Below, piece by piece: positions 1 to 8,808 of a DNA stretch of 28,499 bases; positions within the stretch are counted from its first letter, which is position 1, and each line of letters begins with the position of its first letter. The notes below the pieces were generated by a model. That model saw only the letters and a list, made by a program, of their open reading frames with translations, ran no database searches and was not told the DNA's origin. The stretch is from Alphaproteobacteria bacterium (GTDB taxonomy: Bacteria; Pseudomonadota; Alphaproteobacteria; Micavibrionales; Micavibrionaceae). Location of the stretch: assembly GCA_030432775.1 (NCBI GenBank), contig JAUILO010000005.1:1-28499 (forward strand), written 5' to 3'. The translations under genes were made by a program, and so were the position numbers.

Positions 1-101
1 AGCGTACGAACCAAGGCTTCCTGACCAATGAGTTGGTCAAAATTCAGTGGCCTGTATTTACGGGCGAGTACGCGGTAAGCCTTTTGTTTAGTATCAGACA
101 T
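1..101 (-). CDS. dnaX: DNA polymerase III subunit gamma/tau, N-terminal fragment
   Basis: The reverse strand reads MSDTKQKAYRVLARKYRP and continues to a Leu-Ile-Gly-Gln-Glu motif before the window ends after 33 full codons. The Tyr-Arg-Val-Leu-Ala-Arg-Lys-Tyr-Arg-Pro start followed by a Gly-Gln-Glu is the hallmark N-terminus of the DnaX clamp-loader ATPase, which loads the sliding clamp during replication. The Walker motifs lie outside the window. No strong Shine-Dalgarno is visible before the ATG. The SRP RNA gene lies upstream on the same strand, an association common in bacteria, here with a metallophosphoesterase gene between them. Identification is by recognition of the N-terminal sequence only. 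Confidence 0.85.
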   Translation of the reverse strand, partial: MSDTKQKAYRVLARKYRPLNFDQLIGQEALVRT

Positions 102-254
102 AATATTTACATTTGTAATCAGATTCGGAACTCAGCGCAATTATTCTGTCCGGAATGTGCGCGTTATACCCATCTTCGGTTTGTTTGATTTGTTTTGTGA
201 ACTGGATATGTTCATAGCATGGCTGTGGCATGATTGTAGCACAGGGCGCTATAA

Positions 255-1349
255 TTATGCAGGTTTTCCCCAAGCGCCAATAGCGGGCATGGTCAATGCT
301 GTCCTCATTGCGGTGGCTTGTCTTGCATCGTGTTTCATGCGCGTTAGTGTCAGATTGGCCTCCCAGCTTTCTTGTAAAAATTCGAGTGTGGTGGCGCGGT
401 ACTGAGCATGTGGATTGTCGGTCTCGATTGTAGGTCTTTGAGATTTATCGAGATTTTTCGGTTTGATCTTCATCCACTCGTTGCCTTCCACATAACCAAT
501 AGCAGTGCCATGCGTCAGGCCATCGCCTGTGTTTTTGTATTCGATCGTGTCGTTTTTCTTGATCCCCATGGACTTGGCGGCGGCCTTTTTGAATATATCG
601 CGCAGGCCAATTTCTTTGTCAGCCAGCTTATGGATATGGCCACTGATAACGCCATCGACCTGCTCTTCCATGGCCCGCATAATGGCGTTGGTCTGGTAAG
701 AATGGATATAGGCCTTGCCAATGGCTTTAGTGGTATTGGCAATGAAAAAAGCACCTTTAAGCGCAGGGATTTGTTCGCCAATCCAGTTATCGGCCATCAT
801 GGTGTGGTCAAGAATATCGCTGCCAATTCTGTACCATGCTGTGTTGCGTTGTAAAAAGCCGGGATCAAATCTGTGGCCATGTTCAACGAGGTAGCGTTTT
901 TCATCTTCGGATTGGTAAATATGGCTTTTGGCAAAATAGATGCCGTGTTTTACAAGTCCTTCAAATGCATCCAGATTTTCATCATGGTTGCCTGGAATAT
1001 ATGTGACTTTGGTGCCTTCTGCGATTTTGGCAAAAATTACATCAAAATAACGCAAGTGAATTTCAAGATCAGGAAAACCTTTTGAATCATCTTCCAGAAT
1101 CTTAAATAGCTCGTGAATAGTTGCTGGGAAATCAGCCGGAGTTATATCTGGATTTTTGGCCAGTATTTCGAAGATACGTTCAAAATCGATGATGTCACCG
1201 ATCAGGAATAGTTCATCAGATTGTGATTGTTGTAGAATCTGTAGCTGCTTTGCTGCTGCTCCGTTCCGAGGGTTAAGCAAATGGCTGTCAGAAAGGAACA
1301 GCGCTTTGAAGTCGCGTGGCAGAGTGACGGTATCTTTGTTCTTGCCCAT
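255..1349 (-). CDS. LpxH-like calcineurin-type metallophosphoesterase
   Basis: The 364-residue protein carries the full dimetal phosphoesterase motif set in order: D21-S-H23, G51-D52-x-x-D, G120-N121-H122-D, H157-G-H159 and G237-H238-I-H240. The later segment with Asn-Thr-Gly-Asp (about 265-275) resembles the strand after GHxH in UDP-2,3-diacylglucosamine hydrolase-like proteins. It probably hydrolyses a phosphoester or pyrophosphate, possibly in lipid A metabolism, but the substrate is not proven. The tail of about 90 residues is longer than in LpxH (about 240 aa) and ends in a low-complexity, Met/Ala-rich segment. I chose the ATG at 1349 because AAGGTG sits 6 nt upstream; an in-frame GTG at 1358 lies inside that ribosome-binding site. 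Confidence 0.8.
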   Translation of the reverse strand: MGKNKDTVTLPRDFKALFLSDSHLLNPRNGAAAKQLQILQQSQSDELFLIGDIIDFERIFEILAKNPDITPADFPATIHELFKILEDDSKGFPDLEIHLRYFDVIFAKIAEGTKVTYIPGNHDENLDAFEGLVKHGIYFAKSHIYQSEDEKRYLVEHGHRFDPGFLQRNTAWYRIGSDILDHTMMADNWIGEQIPALKGAFFIANTTKAIGKAYIHSYQTNAIMRAMEEQVDGVISGHIHKLADKEIGLRDIFKKAAAKSMGIKKNDTIEYKNTGDGLTHGTAIGYVEGNEWMKIKPKNLDKSQRPTIETDNPHAQYRATTLEFLQESWEANLTLTRMKHDARQATAMRTALTMPAIGAWGKPA

Positions 1350-1566
1350 AAAACACACCTTAGCATTATCATGTGTTACTCACTTGGCTGCAGTATGTTT
1401 ATTTTGCGGTGCAGCGCAAGGGTAAATTTGCCGATTTTGATATTTTTTTGCTGGGGCGCGGAATGTAATGGATGTGGCGTATAGTGAGTGGTGATTTGCA
1501 GCTATGCATAGCACGGGTTCATATTAGGCAGCGCATTGCAGGGGCGCTTTGCAGGTCGTATTGCGC

Positions 1567-1620
1567 GTGGGCAGTATCGTGTGGGCAGTATCGCATCACG
1601 GTTTTTTGTTGGCAGTATTG
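1567..1620. repeat. Short direct repeats around GGGCAGTATCG
   Basis: GTGGGCAGTATCG occurs at 1567-1579 and again at 1581-1593 (period 14 bp), with a degenerate third copy GGCAGTATTG at 1611-1620. The block lies just beyond the 3' end of the SRP RNA gene. A 12-bp perfect palindrome (GCTATGCATAGC) lies nearby at 1501-1512. No coding potential is evident here, and the role of the block is unknown. Confidence 0.6.
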
Positions 1621-1629
1621 TAAAGAGTA

Positions 1630-1720
1630 GGAGACTGGACACGACCCGACGAATTTCGTTGCGGCTGCTTCCTCTCGGACCTGACCGAGTTGGCGAAGTT
1701 GTCGCCCGCGCCAGCCTCCC
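1630..1720 (-). ncRNA. ffs: Signal recognition particle RNA (4.5S/SRP RNA)
   Basis: The reverse strand carries the invariant SRP domain IV core CAGGTCC-GAGA-GGAAGCAG (1665-1683), with a GNRA tetraloop and the asymmetric loop bound by Ffh. The ends pair: GGAGGCTGG at 1711-1719 (read on the minus strand) with CCAGTCTCC at 1630-1638, giving a closed hairpin of about 90 nt, normal for a proteobacterial small SRP RNA. The RNA acts with Ffh in cotranslational targeting of membrane proteins. It has its own promoter (1728-1756) with a predicted start at about 1720. The ORFs drawn across it on either strand are artefacts. Confidence 0.93.
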
Positions 1721-1727
1721 GCCACAT

Positions 1728-1756
1728 GATATAGAAGATACTGCGCAGAAGATCAA
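1728..1756 (-). promoter_or_regulatory. Promoter of the SRP RNA gene
   Basis: On the minus strand TTGATC (1751-1756) and TATATC (1728-1733) are separated by exactly 17 nt, and the RNA 5' end falls 7 nt after the -10 box. Both boxes are close to the sigma-70 consensus. The promoter fits in the short gap between the formyltransferase-like gene stop (1776) and ffs. Confidence 0.75.
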
Positions 1757-1775
1757 GTTTTTTAGCTGATCTGAT

Positions 1776-2624
1776 TTATGATGCTTCGGGCGGCTGTATG
1801 GGTTGGAACTGTTTTAAAATAATGTAACCGTCAAGCAATGCGATAACATATTCGCGGCTTAGGCGGCAAATGACTGTTCCGGCGGGGTGGTTATGGTCTT
1901 CTGTCCATGCTTTGGATTCAAAAACAGCCCATTTTTGCCCGTCAATATTTGCCAGCATGCCATAGCGCCCAAAGGCACGTATCATGGTTGTGATTTGCTT
2001 TGTTGTGCTGTTCCAGTTCAGGGTGCGTTCTTCTTCTGTTGGTGCTTTCCACCAGCCGCCTTGATCTTTGGGTTGTGGTTTTGCATTTGCCCAGTAGTTT
2101 TCCAGATTGGCGAGAACGCCGGCGATCATATCGGGGGATTTCATCGCAACGCGTGCTGAGAGAATTTCGATATCATCATGATCGGTGATGGGCACAGCCA
2201 TTTGTTGAAGGATGTCACCTTCATCAAAACCTTCGGATAATTTATGGATGGTTATGCCGCTATGCTGCGGGTATTTCAGGAATAGGCTTGGCATAGGCAT
2301 AATGCCGCGCCCATGGGGTAATAATGTCGGATGCAGGTTTATGGCATAGGCACGTTTGGTATCAATTGGCGGTATTTTATATGGGTACCCCGCGGCTACA
2401 AAACATTCAGTGCCGCCGGTTATAGCTTGCTCGATTTGTTCGGGGGTAACGGGCGCAAGGCTATAGGGGACGTTTAGCTGCGCTGCTATATTCTCGATCT
2501 CCTGATTAAAAGAGAAAATATTATCTGTTTCAAAGCTGAATATTTGAATGATTTCATGCCCGTCGGCGATCATTCTGCGTAAAATTCCGGCAGAAAAGTC
2601 ATAGCCAAAAAATGTAATTTTCAT
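1776..2624 (-). CDS. Methionyl-tRNA formyltransferase-like protein
   Basis: The 282-residue protein has the formyltransferase catalytic set: N96-x-H98 followed by LLPHGRG (101-107), then D134 in Gly-Phe-Asp-Glu-Gly-Asp. The His-to-Asp spacing of 36 residues matches E. coli Fmt (H108, D144). The N-terminal MKITFFGYDF is a Rossmann-type start, and residues from about 200 on resemble the Fmt C-terminal domain. It is expected to transfer a formyl group from 10-formyltetrahydrofolate to an amine. It is shorter than housekeeping Fmt (about 310 aa) and sits outside the usual def-fmt pair, so it may be a paralogue acting on a sugar amine or another acceptor. GGGGACA lies 5 nt before the ATG. Confidence 0.72.
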   Translation of the reverse strand: MKITFFGYDFSAGILRRMIADGHEIIQIFSFETDNIFSFNQEIENIAAQLNVPYSLAPVTPEQIEQAITGGTECFVAAGYPYKIPPIDTKRAYAINLHPTLLPHGRGIMPMPSLFLKYPQHSGITIHKLSEGFDEGDILQQMAVPITDHDDIEILSARVAMKSPDMIAGVLANLENYWANAKPQPKDQGGWWKAPTEEERTLNWNSTTKQITTMIRAFGRYGMLANIDGQKWAVFESKAWTEDHNHPAGTVICRLSREYVIALLDGYIILKQFQPIQPPEAS

Positions 2625-2641
2625 GATATGTCCCCGAATTT

Positions 2642-2655
2642 TGCCCTGCAGGGCA
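2642..2655. repeat. 14-bp perfect palindrome
   Basis: TGCCCTGCAGGGCA reads the same on both strands and lies between the GH13 gene (stop at 2730) and the start of the formyltransferase-like gene (2624). GGCTTAAGCC, another perfect palindrome, follows at 2662-2671. Neither is followed by a T run on either strand, so an operator or weak hairpin is more likely than an intrinsic terminator. Confidence 0.4.
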
Positions 2656-2729
2656 TGAAAAGGCTTAAGCCGACTTGTTTAGGATAAGGTCAGGCTCGCG
2701 AACAATCAATTTATAAATGATTTTAATGT

Positions 2730-4616
2730 CTAGGCTGCTTTTGGTTGATTGCTGGCTTTACGTGTTTCATTATCCGGCGGTAACAGGAACGACAGCTCCT
2801 TGCTTGGCGTTTGGCCTTTCATTGCCATGCCATATGCCTGAATAGGAATGATTTCGTCTTTTGCAACACCGATCTCGGCAAGTAACGTATCGCCCAGATA
2901 TTTGGACGGGGTGAAGCTTTGGTCTTGGTCGCTCAGGTTATAAAGGCATAACAATGTTTGTTCTTTGGAACGGCGGATAAAGGCCAGAACATTAGAATTA
3001 TTTTCTACAACAATTGTGTGCCCCTGAATAAGCGCCGGTTGGCTGGCACGCCATTCCAGCATCTGTCTTGTGAAGTTCAGGGTTGAATGGGGATCGCTGT
3101 CCTGAATATCAACAGCTAGGTCATAATGCGAATCCGGTATGGGGAGGTACGGGTCATCAGATGTTGTAAAGCCTGCGTTCTTTTCATCATGTTTCCATGG
3201 CATTGGCGTACGGCAGCCATCGCGGGAGGCTTCGGCCCCTTGCGAGAAAAACACAGGGTCTTTGAAGCTGTCCTCGGGAATATCTTCATATAATTTGGCT
3301 TGCGGCAGACCAAGTTCATCGCCTTGATAGATGCATAGACTGCCAGGAATTGTGGCATATAGCGTCAAAAGCTGTCTGTATGCTTTGTCCTGAACATTGT
3401 CTTGCAAAGTTTCGACCCATCTTGTCCATGCACGTTTGAAATCATGGTTGCTCACGGTATTGCAATTGCCGCCATCGGGGAAGTTTTCCTCGATATATGA
3501 GATTGTGCCGCGCATATCATTTGCATTCGGGTAACCTTCCGAGCCCATTAACGCATTGGTGTAGCAATAATTCAGGCCGGTATCATTCTCGACATAGCTG
3601 GAGGCAACGGGAATTGAATCACGACCGCCTTCGGGGCCAGCGATAACCTCGCCCAGTGCTTCGCGGTGGCGATCATAACTATCCAGAAATGCCCGCAATT
3701 TTGCGACGACTTCTATTGTTTCGTCCTGACACATGCTGTATTCAAAACGCTGGTTCCACCATTCTTCAGCCACAAAGGGCCATTCACCGGCAATCCATGG
3801 GTTATTACGAAATTCGGAATCATGATTTGCGAATGGGAGCGCATCCAGCCGGAAACCGTCTACACCATCTGCGCTATTTCCTGTGTGCTGTGGATCTGCC
3901 AAAAGCTCTGTCCAGTGGCGCATCTCGTCGATCAGTGCATCGATAACTTTCGGATTGTTCAGGTTTAAAGATGGCTGACTTGCAAGGAAATGGTGTAGAT
4001 ACCATTGCTCGCGCGTATCATCAAACGCCCACGCATCACCGCCAAATACGGACTTCCAGTTATTCGGTGGAATATGATTTCCATTTTCATCTACTCCGCC
4101 ATCATGCCAGACAAACCAGTCTGATTTCGGGTTATCCTTGCCGGATTTGCTTTCCACAAACCATTCGTGCCGTGAAGAGGAATGGCACATGACGAAATCA
4201 ATATATTGCAGCAACTCCTTGTCATGGGATTGTTTGAGCAGCTCTTTGAAATCTTCAAGCGTGCCGAATTTGGGGTCAATATCTTTGTAATTATCAACCG
4301 CATAGCCGCCATCGCCTTCGGGACCTGGGGCCGATGGATAAAAGGGCGATGTCCATTGTGCATCGACATTCAGGCTTTTGATGTAATCCAGCTTGCTGGC
4401 TATACCTTTTATGTCGCCGATCCCGTCACCATTATTATCGGCAAAACTAGACGGGTAGACCTGATAGATGACTTTTGTGGGTCTTTGTTCGTGTGCCTGT
4501 TCGCGGGGGCAAACTTCAATACGATGGGTCATTTCATTTTCCCAGCTTTGCCTGAGGGATGGCTGGCCTGTTGTGTCGTCTGTAAGATTGTCGTTCGCAG
4601 AGTCGTTTATTCCCAT
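2730..4616 (-). CDS. GH13 family alpha-glucosidase / trehalose-synthase-like enzyme
   Basis: The 628-residue protein is a GH13 alpha-amylase-superfamily enzyme. The barrel starts near residue 48 (VIYQVYPSSFAD), with NGDGIGD at 62-68. Catalytic residues are visible as D258 (GFRLDA, nucleophile), E323 (GEV, acid/base) and D392 (SNHD). Region I reads DFVMCH at 140-145, with Cys where many members have Asn or Ser. A C-terminal beta domain follows from about 520. It should hydrolyse or transglycosylate alpha-glucosidic bonds; no signal peptide is seen, so it is probably cytoplasmic. The first 45 residues are a polar extension. The ATG at 4616 lacks a strong ribosome-binding site, and Met29 (4532), preceded by GGGA, is an alternative start. 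No sugar transporter or regulator lies beside it. Confidence 0.85.
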   Translation of the reverse strand: MGINDSANDNLTDDTTGQPSLRQSWENEMTHRIEVCPREQAHEQRPTKVIYQVYPSSFADNNGDGIGDIKGIASKLDYIKSLNVDAQWTSPFYPSAPGPEGDGGYAVDNYKDIDPKFGTLEDFKELLKQSHDKELLQYIDFVMCHSSSRHEWFVESKSGKDNPKSDWFVWHDGGVDENGNHIPPNNWKSVFGGDAWAFDDTREQWYLHHFLASQPSLNLNNPKVIDALIDEMRHWTELLADPQHTGNSADGVDGFRLDALPFANHDSEFRNNPWIAGEWPFVAEEWWNQRFEYSMCQDETIEVVAKLRAFLDSYDRHREALGEVIAGPEGGRDSIPVASSYVENDTGLNYCYTNALMGSEGYPNANDMRGTISYIEENFPDGGNCNTVSNHDFKRAWTRWVETLQDNVQDKAYRQLLTLYATIPGSLCIYQGDELGLPQAKLYEDIPEDSFKDPVFFSQGAEASRDGCRTPMPWKHDEKNAGFTTSDDPYLPIPDSHYDLAVDIQDSDPHSTLNFTRQMLEWRASQPALIQGHTIVVENNSNVLAFIRRSKEQTLLCLYNLSDQDQSFTPSKYLGDTLLAEIGVAKDEIIPIQAYGMAMKGQTPSKELSFLLPPDNETRKASNQPKAA

Positions 4617-5081
4617 AGGTGATACCCAAATCCTGTTCTAGCTATAGCGAGATGAGGAATGGGGTATGTTACACAGATTGGTGTATAAAAAGGCTGTCAG
4701 CGGATGAATACCGTTAGATGAATACCGTTATATGCCTGTTTTATATTGCCTATCTCCAGTCGAATGCATTGATGCATTTCTGATTATTGTTACGTGTTAT
4801 ATTAATTATACCTCAACCTCGCTATTTTTATCTTTTTATTATGTTAATAGCATTGTTGTGGACATATTATTACAAAAGTACGCCTTAGCGCAAATAATTT
4901 CCGTCGCAAATATTCGCTTTTATGTTGATAGTAGAAGTTTATTATATGTTAAATCACGGTGGTGGGAGCCAATTTTCGTAATATATACAGAGCGATATAC
5001 GATTTAAACTTTAGTTTAACATAATTTTAACTCCTGATTTCCTATAGTCGGGTTATTGCGTGAAAAAAAATGGAGGGTGTA
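4617..5081. other. AT-rich divergent intergenic region
   Basis: This 465-bp gap separates the divergent GH13 and duplicated-domain genes. It holds a 14-bp tandem repeat (4703-4730) and a 16-bp dyad TTAAAC-TTTA-GTTTAA at 5004-5019. A 91-codon frame at 4732-5007 has no ribosome-binding site and reads as random AT-rich sequence, so I do not call it a gene. No promoter with good boxes and spacing could be fixed. Confidence 0.5.
4703..4730. repeat. 14-bp tandem direct repeat GATGAATACCGTTA
   Basis: Two perfect head-to-tail copies (4703-4716 and 4717-4730) lie about 90 bp upstream of the GH13 start codon and 350 bp upstream of the plus-strand gene. The 14-bp unit is a little longer than one helical turn, so this could be a pair of regulator half-sites. 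No function is proven. Confidence 0.65.
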
Positions 5082-6110
5082 ATGACTGTAAAAACAGTAT
5101 TCCATAGCAAAACTCGCATGGTACTGCGCGAGTTAGAAAAAGCAGGTGGCCATTTGGGCATTGTGCAGACGGATACATTTATCTGTCTGGATGGTGTTCC
5201 ATACAAGGTGAATAGCAATGATCGTTATTCCCATGTGTTTATGAGTATTTCTGAAAATCCGGATGCATTTTATGATGAGCGTGCGCCGCTTATCGGGCAT
5301 TTTATGTTCAGTAACGGTATTGCGTATTGGGTTGAGGCAGGTGGCAAATTAAACGCCGGTTATGTTGATATCGATGCGTTGAAAAATGCGGGGTATAAGC
5401 AGTTATCCGGTTATGGCAGTCCTGAAAATGGTGGCTGGCCCCCAGGCGCTGGCCCTGTGTTATTTGATCAGGGCGGCATTATTCTGGATTATGACGTCAA
5501 AGATCGCTGGAACTTGATCATGAAACGCCAGTCCCTCAATATGCGTATTCAGACTAAACAGATGTTTTTGGATGATTGTGCTAAAAGTTTCGCTGAAAAG
5601 CCGATTGAGGTGACGACGGACGAACTGTTAAGTCGTGGTAATTTTATAAAGGCTGATGGTCTGGCGCATGTTGACCATATTGGCCGTGTACATCATGTTC
5701 CGGTTATCGATGGTTATGATGCCGCGACCGCGCACCGTGTCAGGCTTGCGGGCTGTTTTGCTATTGAAGGCGGTGTAACCGGTTTTGTCGATAATAAAGG
5801 CAATCTGTATATCGGTCAGGCTTCTATCGAGAATCTGGATCTGCTGGATCAATCCGGCTATCAGTTCCTTGATGATACAAGACTTGATTTCGTCAAGATT
5901 GGTAATGGCGCCATTATTGTCGGCTATGTGGGCGATTATGATATGAGCAAAGCCAATTATGATCTGAATACGGTTAAACGTGCGGCTGTGGCATTGGGGC
6001 GTGACCCGGATGGCTATGTCGGCGTGGTGCAAACAACGATAGCCCGGTTGCATGGGAATCAAGAGACCATGAGGGCAAGTGAAGCCGTGTGCCAGCCTAT
6101 TCGGTATTAG
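5082..6110 (+). CDS. Hypothetical protein with two copies of one domain
   Basis: I do not recognise this 342-residue protein. It has an internal duplication: residues about 31-108 and 186-263 align without gaps, sharing a Phe-Ile-x-x-Asp-Gly start, a central Leu/Ala-x-Gly-x-Phe segment, a Val-x-x-x-Gly-x-Leu segment and a Gly-Tyr-x-x-Leu end. No signal peptide, membrane segment, or enzyme motif is evident. The start is set at the ATG at 5082, where GGAGG lies 5 nt upstream; an in-frame ATG at 5070 overlaps that ribosome-binding site. It appears to be a single-gene unit, followed by a stem-loop at 6145-6167. Confidence 0.8.
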   Translation: MTVKTVFHSKTRMVLRELEKAGGHLGIVQTDTFICLDGVPYKVNSNDRYSHVFMSISENPDAFYDERAPLIGHFMFSNGIAYWVEAGGKLNAGYVDIDALKNAGYKQLSGYGSPENGGWPPGAGPVLFDQGGIILDYDVKDRWNLIMKRQSLNMRIQTKQMFLDDCAKSFAEKPIEVTTDELLSRGNFIKADGLAHVDHIGRVHHVPVIDGYDAATAHRVRLAGCFAIEGGVTGFVDNKGNLYIGQASIENLDLLDQSGYQFLDDTRLDFVKIGNGAIIVGYVGDYDMSKANYDLNTVKRAAVALGRDPDGYVGVVQTTIARLHGNQETMRASEAVCQPIRY

Positions 6111-6144
6111 GACTGTCATCCTGAATGGGCAATATTAAGTTTAT

Positions 6145-6167
6145 TTAAGCGGGGCAAACCCGCTTAA
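6145..6167. terminator. Stem-loop, possible terminator
   Basis: TTAAGCGGG (6145-6153) and CCCGCTTAA (6159-6167) form a perfect 9-bp stem with a 5-nt loop, 35 bp after the stop of the duplicated-domain gene. There is no T run after it on the plus strand, so it may be a Rho-independent terminator of a weak kind or a transcript-end hairpin. Confidence 0.45.
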
Positions 6168-6292
6168 CGGACGCAACTCAACCAAAGACCATAAAAACTA
6201 TTTTCTATGTTTGATAGTTTGCCATAATCCTGATACTCTGCGCGATAATCATTATAAGAATAGTGAATAAAAGTTGAGCAGGGGCTTATTAG

Positions 6293-7957
<1,665 letters not shown>

Positions 7958-7988
7958 TTTTCGCATAGTTTTATATGCTGCATAAAAA

Positions 7989-8741
7989 TTATTTCAATAT
8001 TAACGTTAAACCAGATACCAATGTGACGAAAACAAATCCGCGTTTGATCCATTGATTTCCTTTGAGATGACCAAGATGCGCGCCGAGCCAGCCGCCGGTA
8101 AATGACGCCACCCAGAGGACAGGAAGCCAGTCTAGCTTTACATCTTCTCCGAACATATATAGCGATACTGCTCCGGTCAGGTTCCAGAAAAATCCAACAA
8201 GCGTCATGGTGTAAACAACGGCCATTTTGTAGTCCATGCCGAACCAGACAATAAACCATATGGTAACGAATAAACCGCTGCCTGATGATAGTGAGCCGTT
8301 AAAAATGCCGAGCGTAAATAGCACAATGCCGCCAACCGCATAGCCAAGCAGGTTTCTGTTTCGCGGGCGAGATATTTGTCCGATATCCTTTTTGAAAAAT
8401 GAATAAGTACCAAGGGCTGTGGTGAGTATCCCAAGGGTTAGCTGTGCTGCTTTTTCCGGAACATGTAGAATGATAAATGCCCCGACGATAGTTCCGGTTA
8501 CGCCGCATAGCATGGCATAAGCAGCAAATTTCCAGCTCATATCCCGGTTGGAAATATTGCGGACAATTGAACCGAGCCCTAGGGCCACAGTGGCTGTTTT
8601 ATGTGTGGCCAGCGCCTCTGCGAAAGGCAGACCCATCAGGATTATAAGGGGAAGTTGCACCAGCCCCGCGCCACCACCGGCAAAGGCGGATAGCGTATTG
8701 GCGATAAGTGACCCGATAAATAGAAGAATATACTCAAACAT
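7989..8741 (-). CDS. TauE/SafE family membrane transporter
   Basis: The 250-residue, very hydrophobic protein begins with a membrane helix and a Gly-Gly-Gly-Ala-Gly segment (22-26), followed by Pro and an Ala-x-x-Thr-His-Lys-Thr motif near residues 44-50. This is the usual N-terminal repeat of the TauE/SafE (sulfite exporter/DUF81) family. A second Gly/Ser-rich segment (about 146-156) with downstream helices forms the second repeat. These proteins export sulfite, sulfoacetate or related organosulfur anions; the substrate here is unknown. The gene lies 67 bp downstream of the M3 peptidase on the same strand. A perfect TATAAT at 8752-8757 could be its own -10 box, giving a very short leader, but no good -35 is seen. 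Confidence 0.82.
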   Translation of the reverse strand: MFEYILLFIGSLIANTLSAFAGGGAGLVQLPLIILMGLPFAEALATHKTATVALGLGSIVRNISNRDMSWKFAAYAMLCGVTGTIVGAFIILHVPEKAAQLTLGILTTALGTYSFFKKDIGQISRPRNRNLLGYAVGGIVLFTLGIFNGSLSSGSGLFVTIWFIVWFGMDYKMAVVYTMTLVGFFWNLTGAVSLYMFGEDVKLDWLPVLWVASFTGGWLGAHLGHLKGNQWIKRGFVFVTLVSGLTLILK

Positions 8742-8808
8742 AGACTATCAAATTATATTTAATCACGCGGGTTTTATCGTGCCCGTTATATGGGGGTGAT
8801 AGAATCGC

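Noticed and set aside
408..854. 148-codon plus-strand ORF
   Set aside because: It lies fully inside and antisense to the metallophosphoesterase and has no recognisable protein features.
1502..1769. ORFs over the SRP RNA region
   Set aside because: The segment is explained by ffs and its promoter.
4182..4622. 146-codon plus-strand ORF
   Set aside because: It is antisense to the N-terminal part of the GH13 gene, whose catalytic motifs are clear.
4732..5007. 91-codon plus-strand ORF in the AT-rich gap
   Set aside because: There is no ribosome-binding site and the composition is what random AT-rich DNA gives; a membrane peptide cannot be fully excluded.
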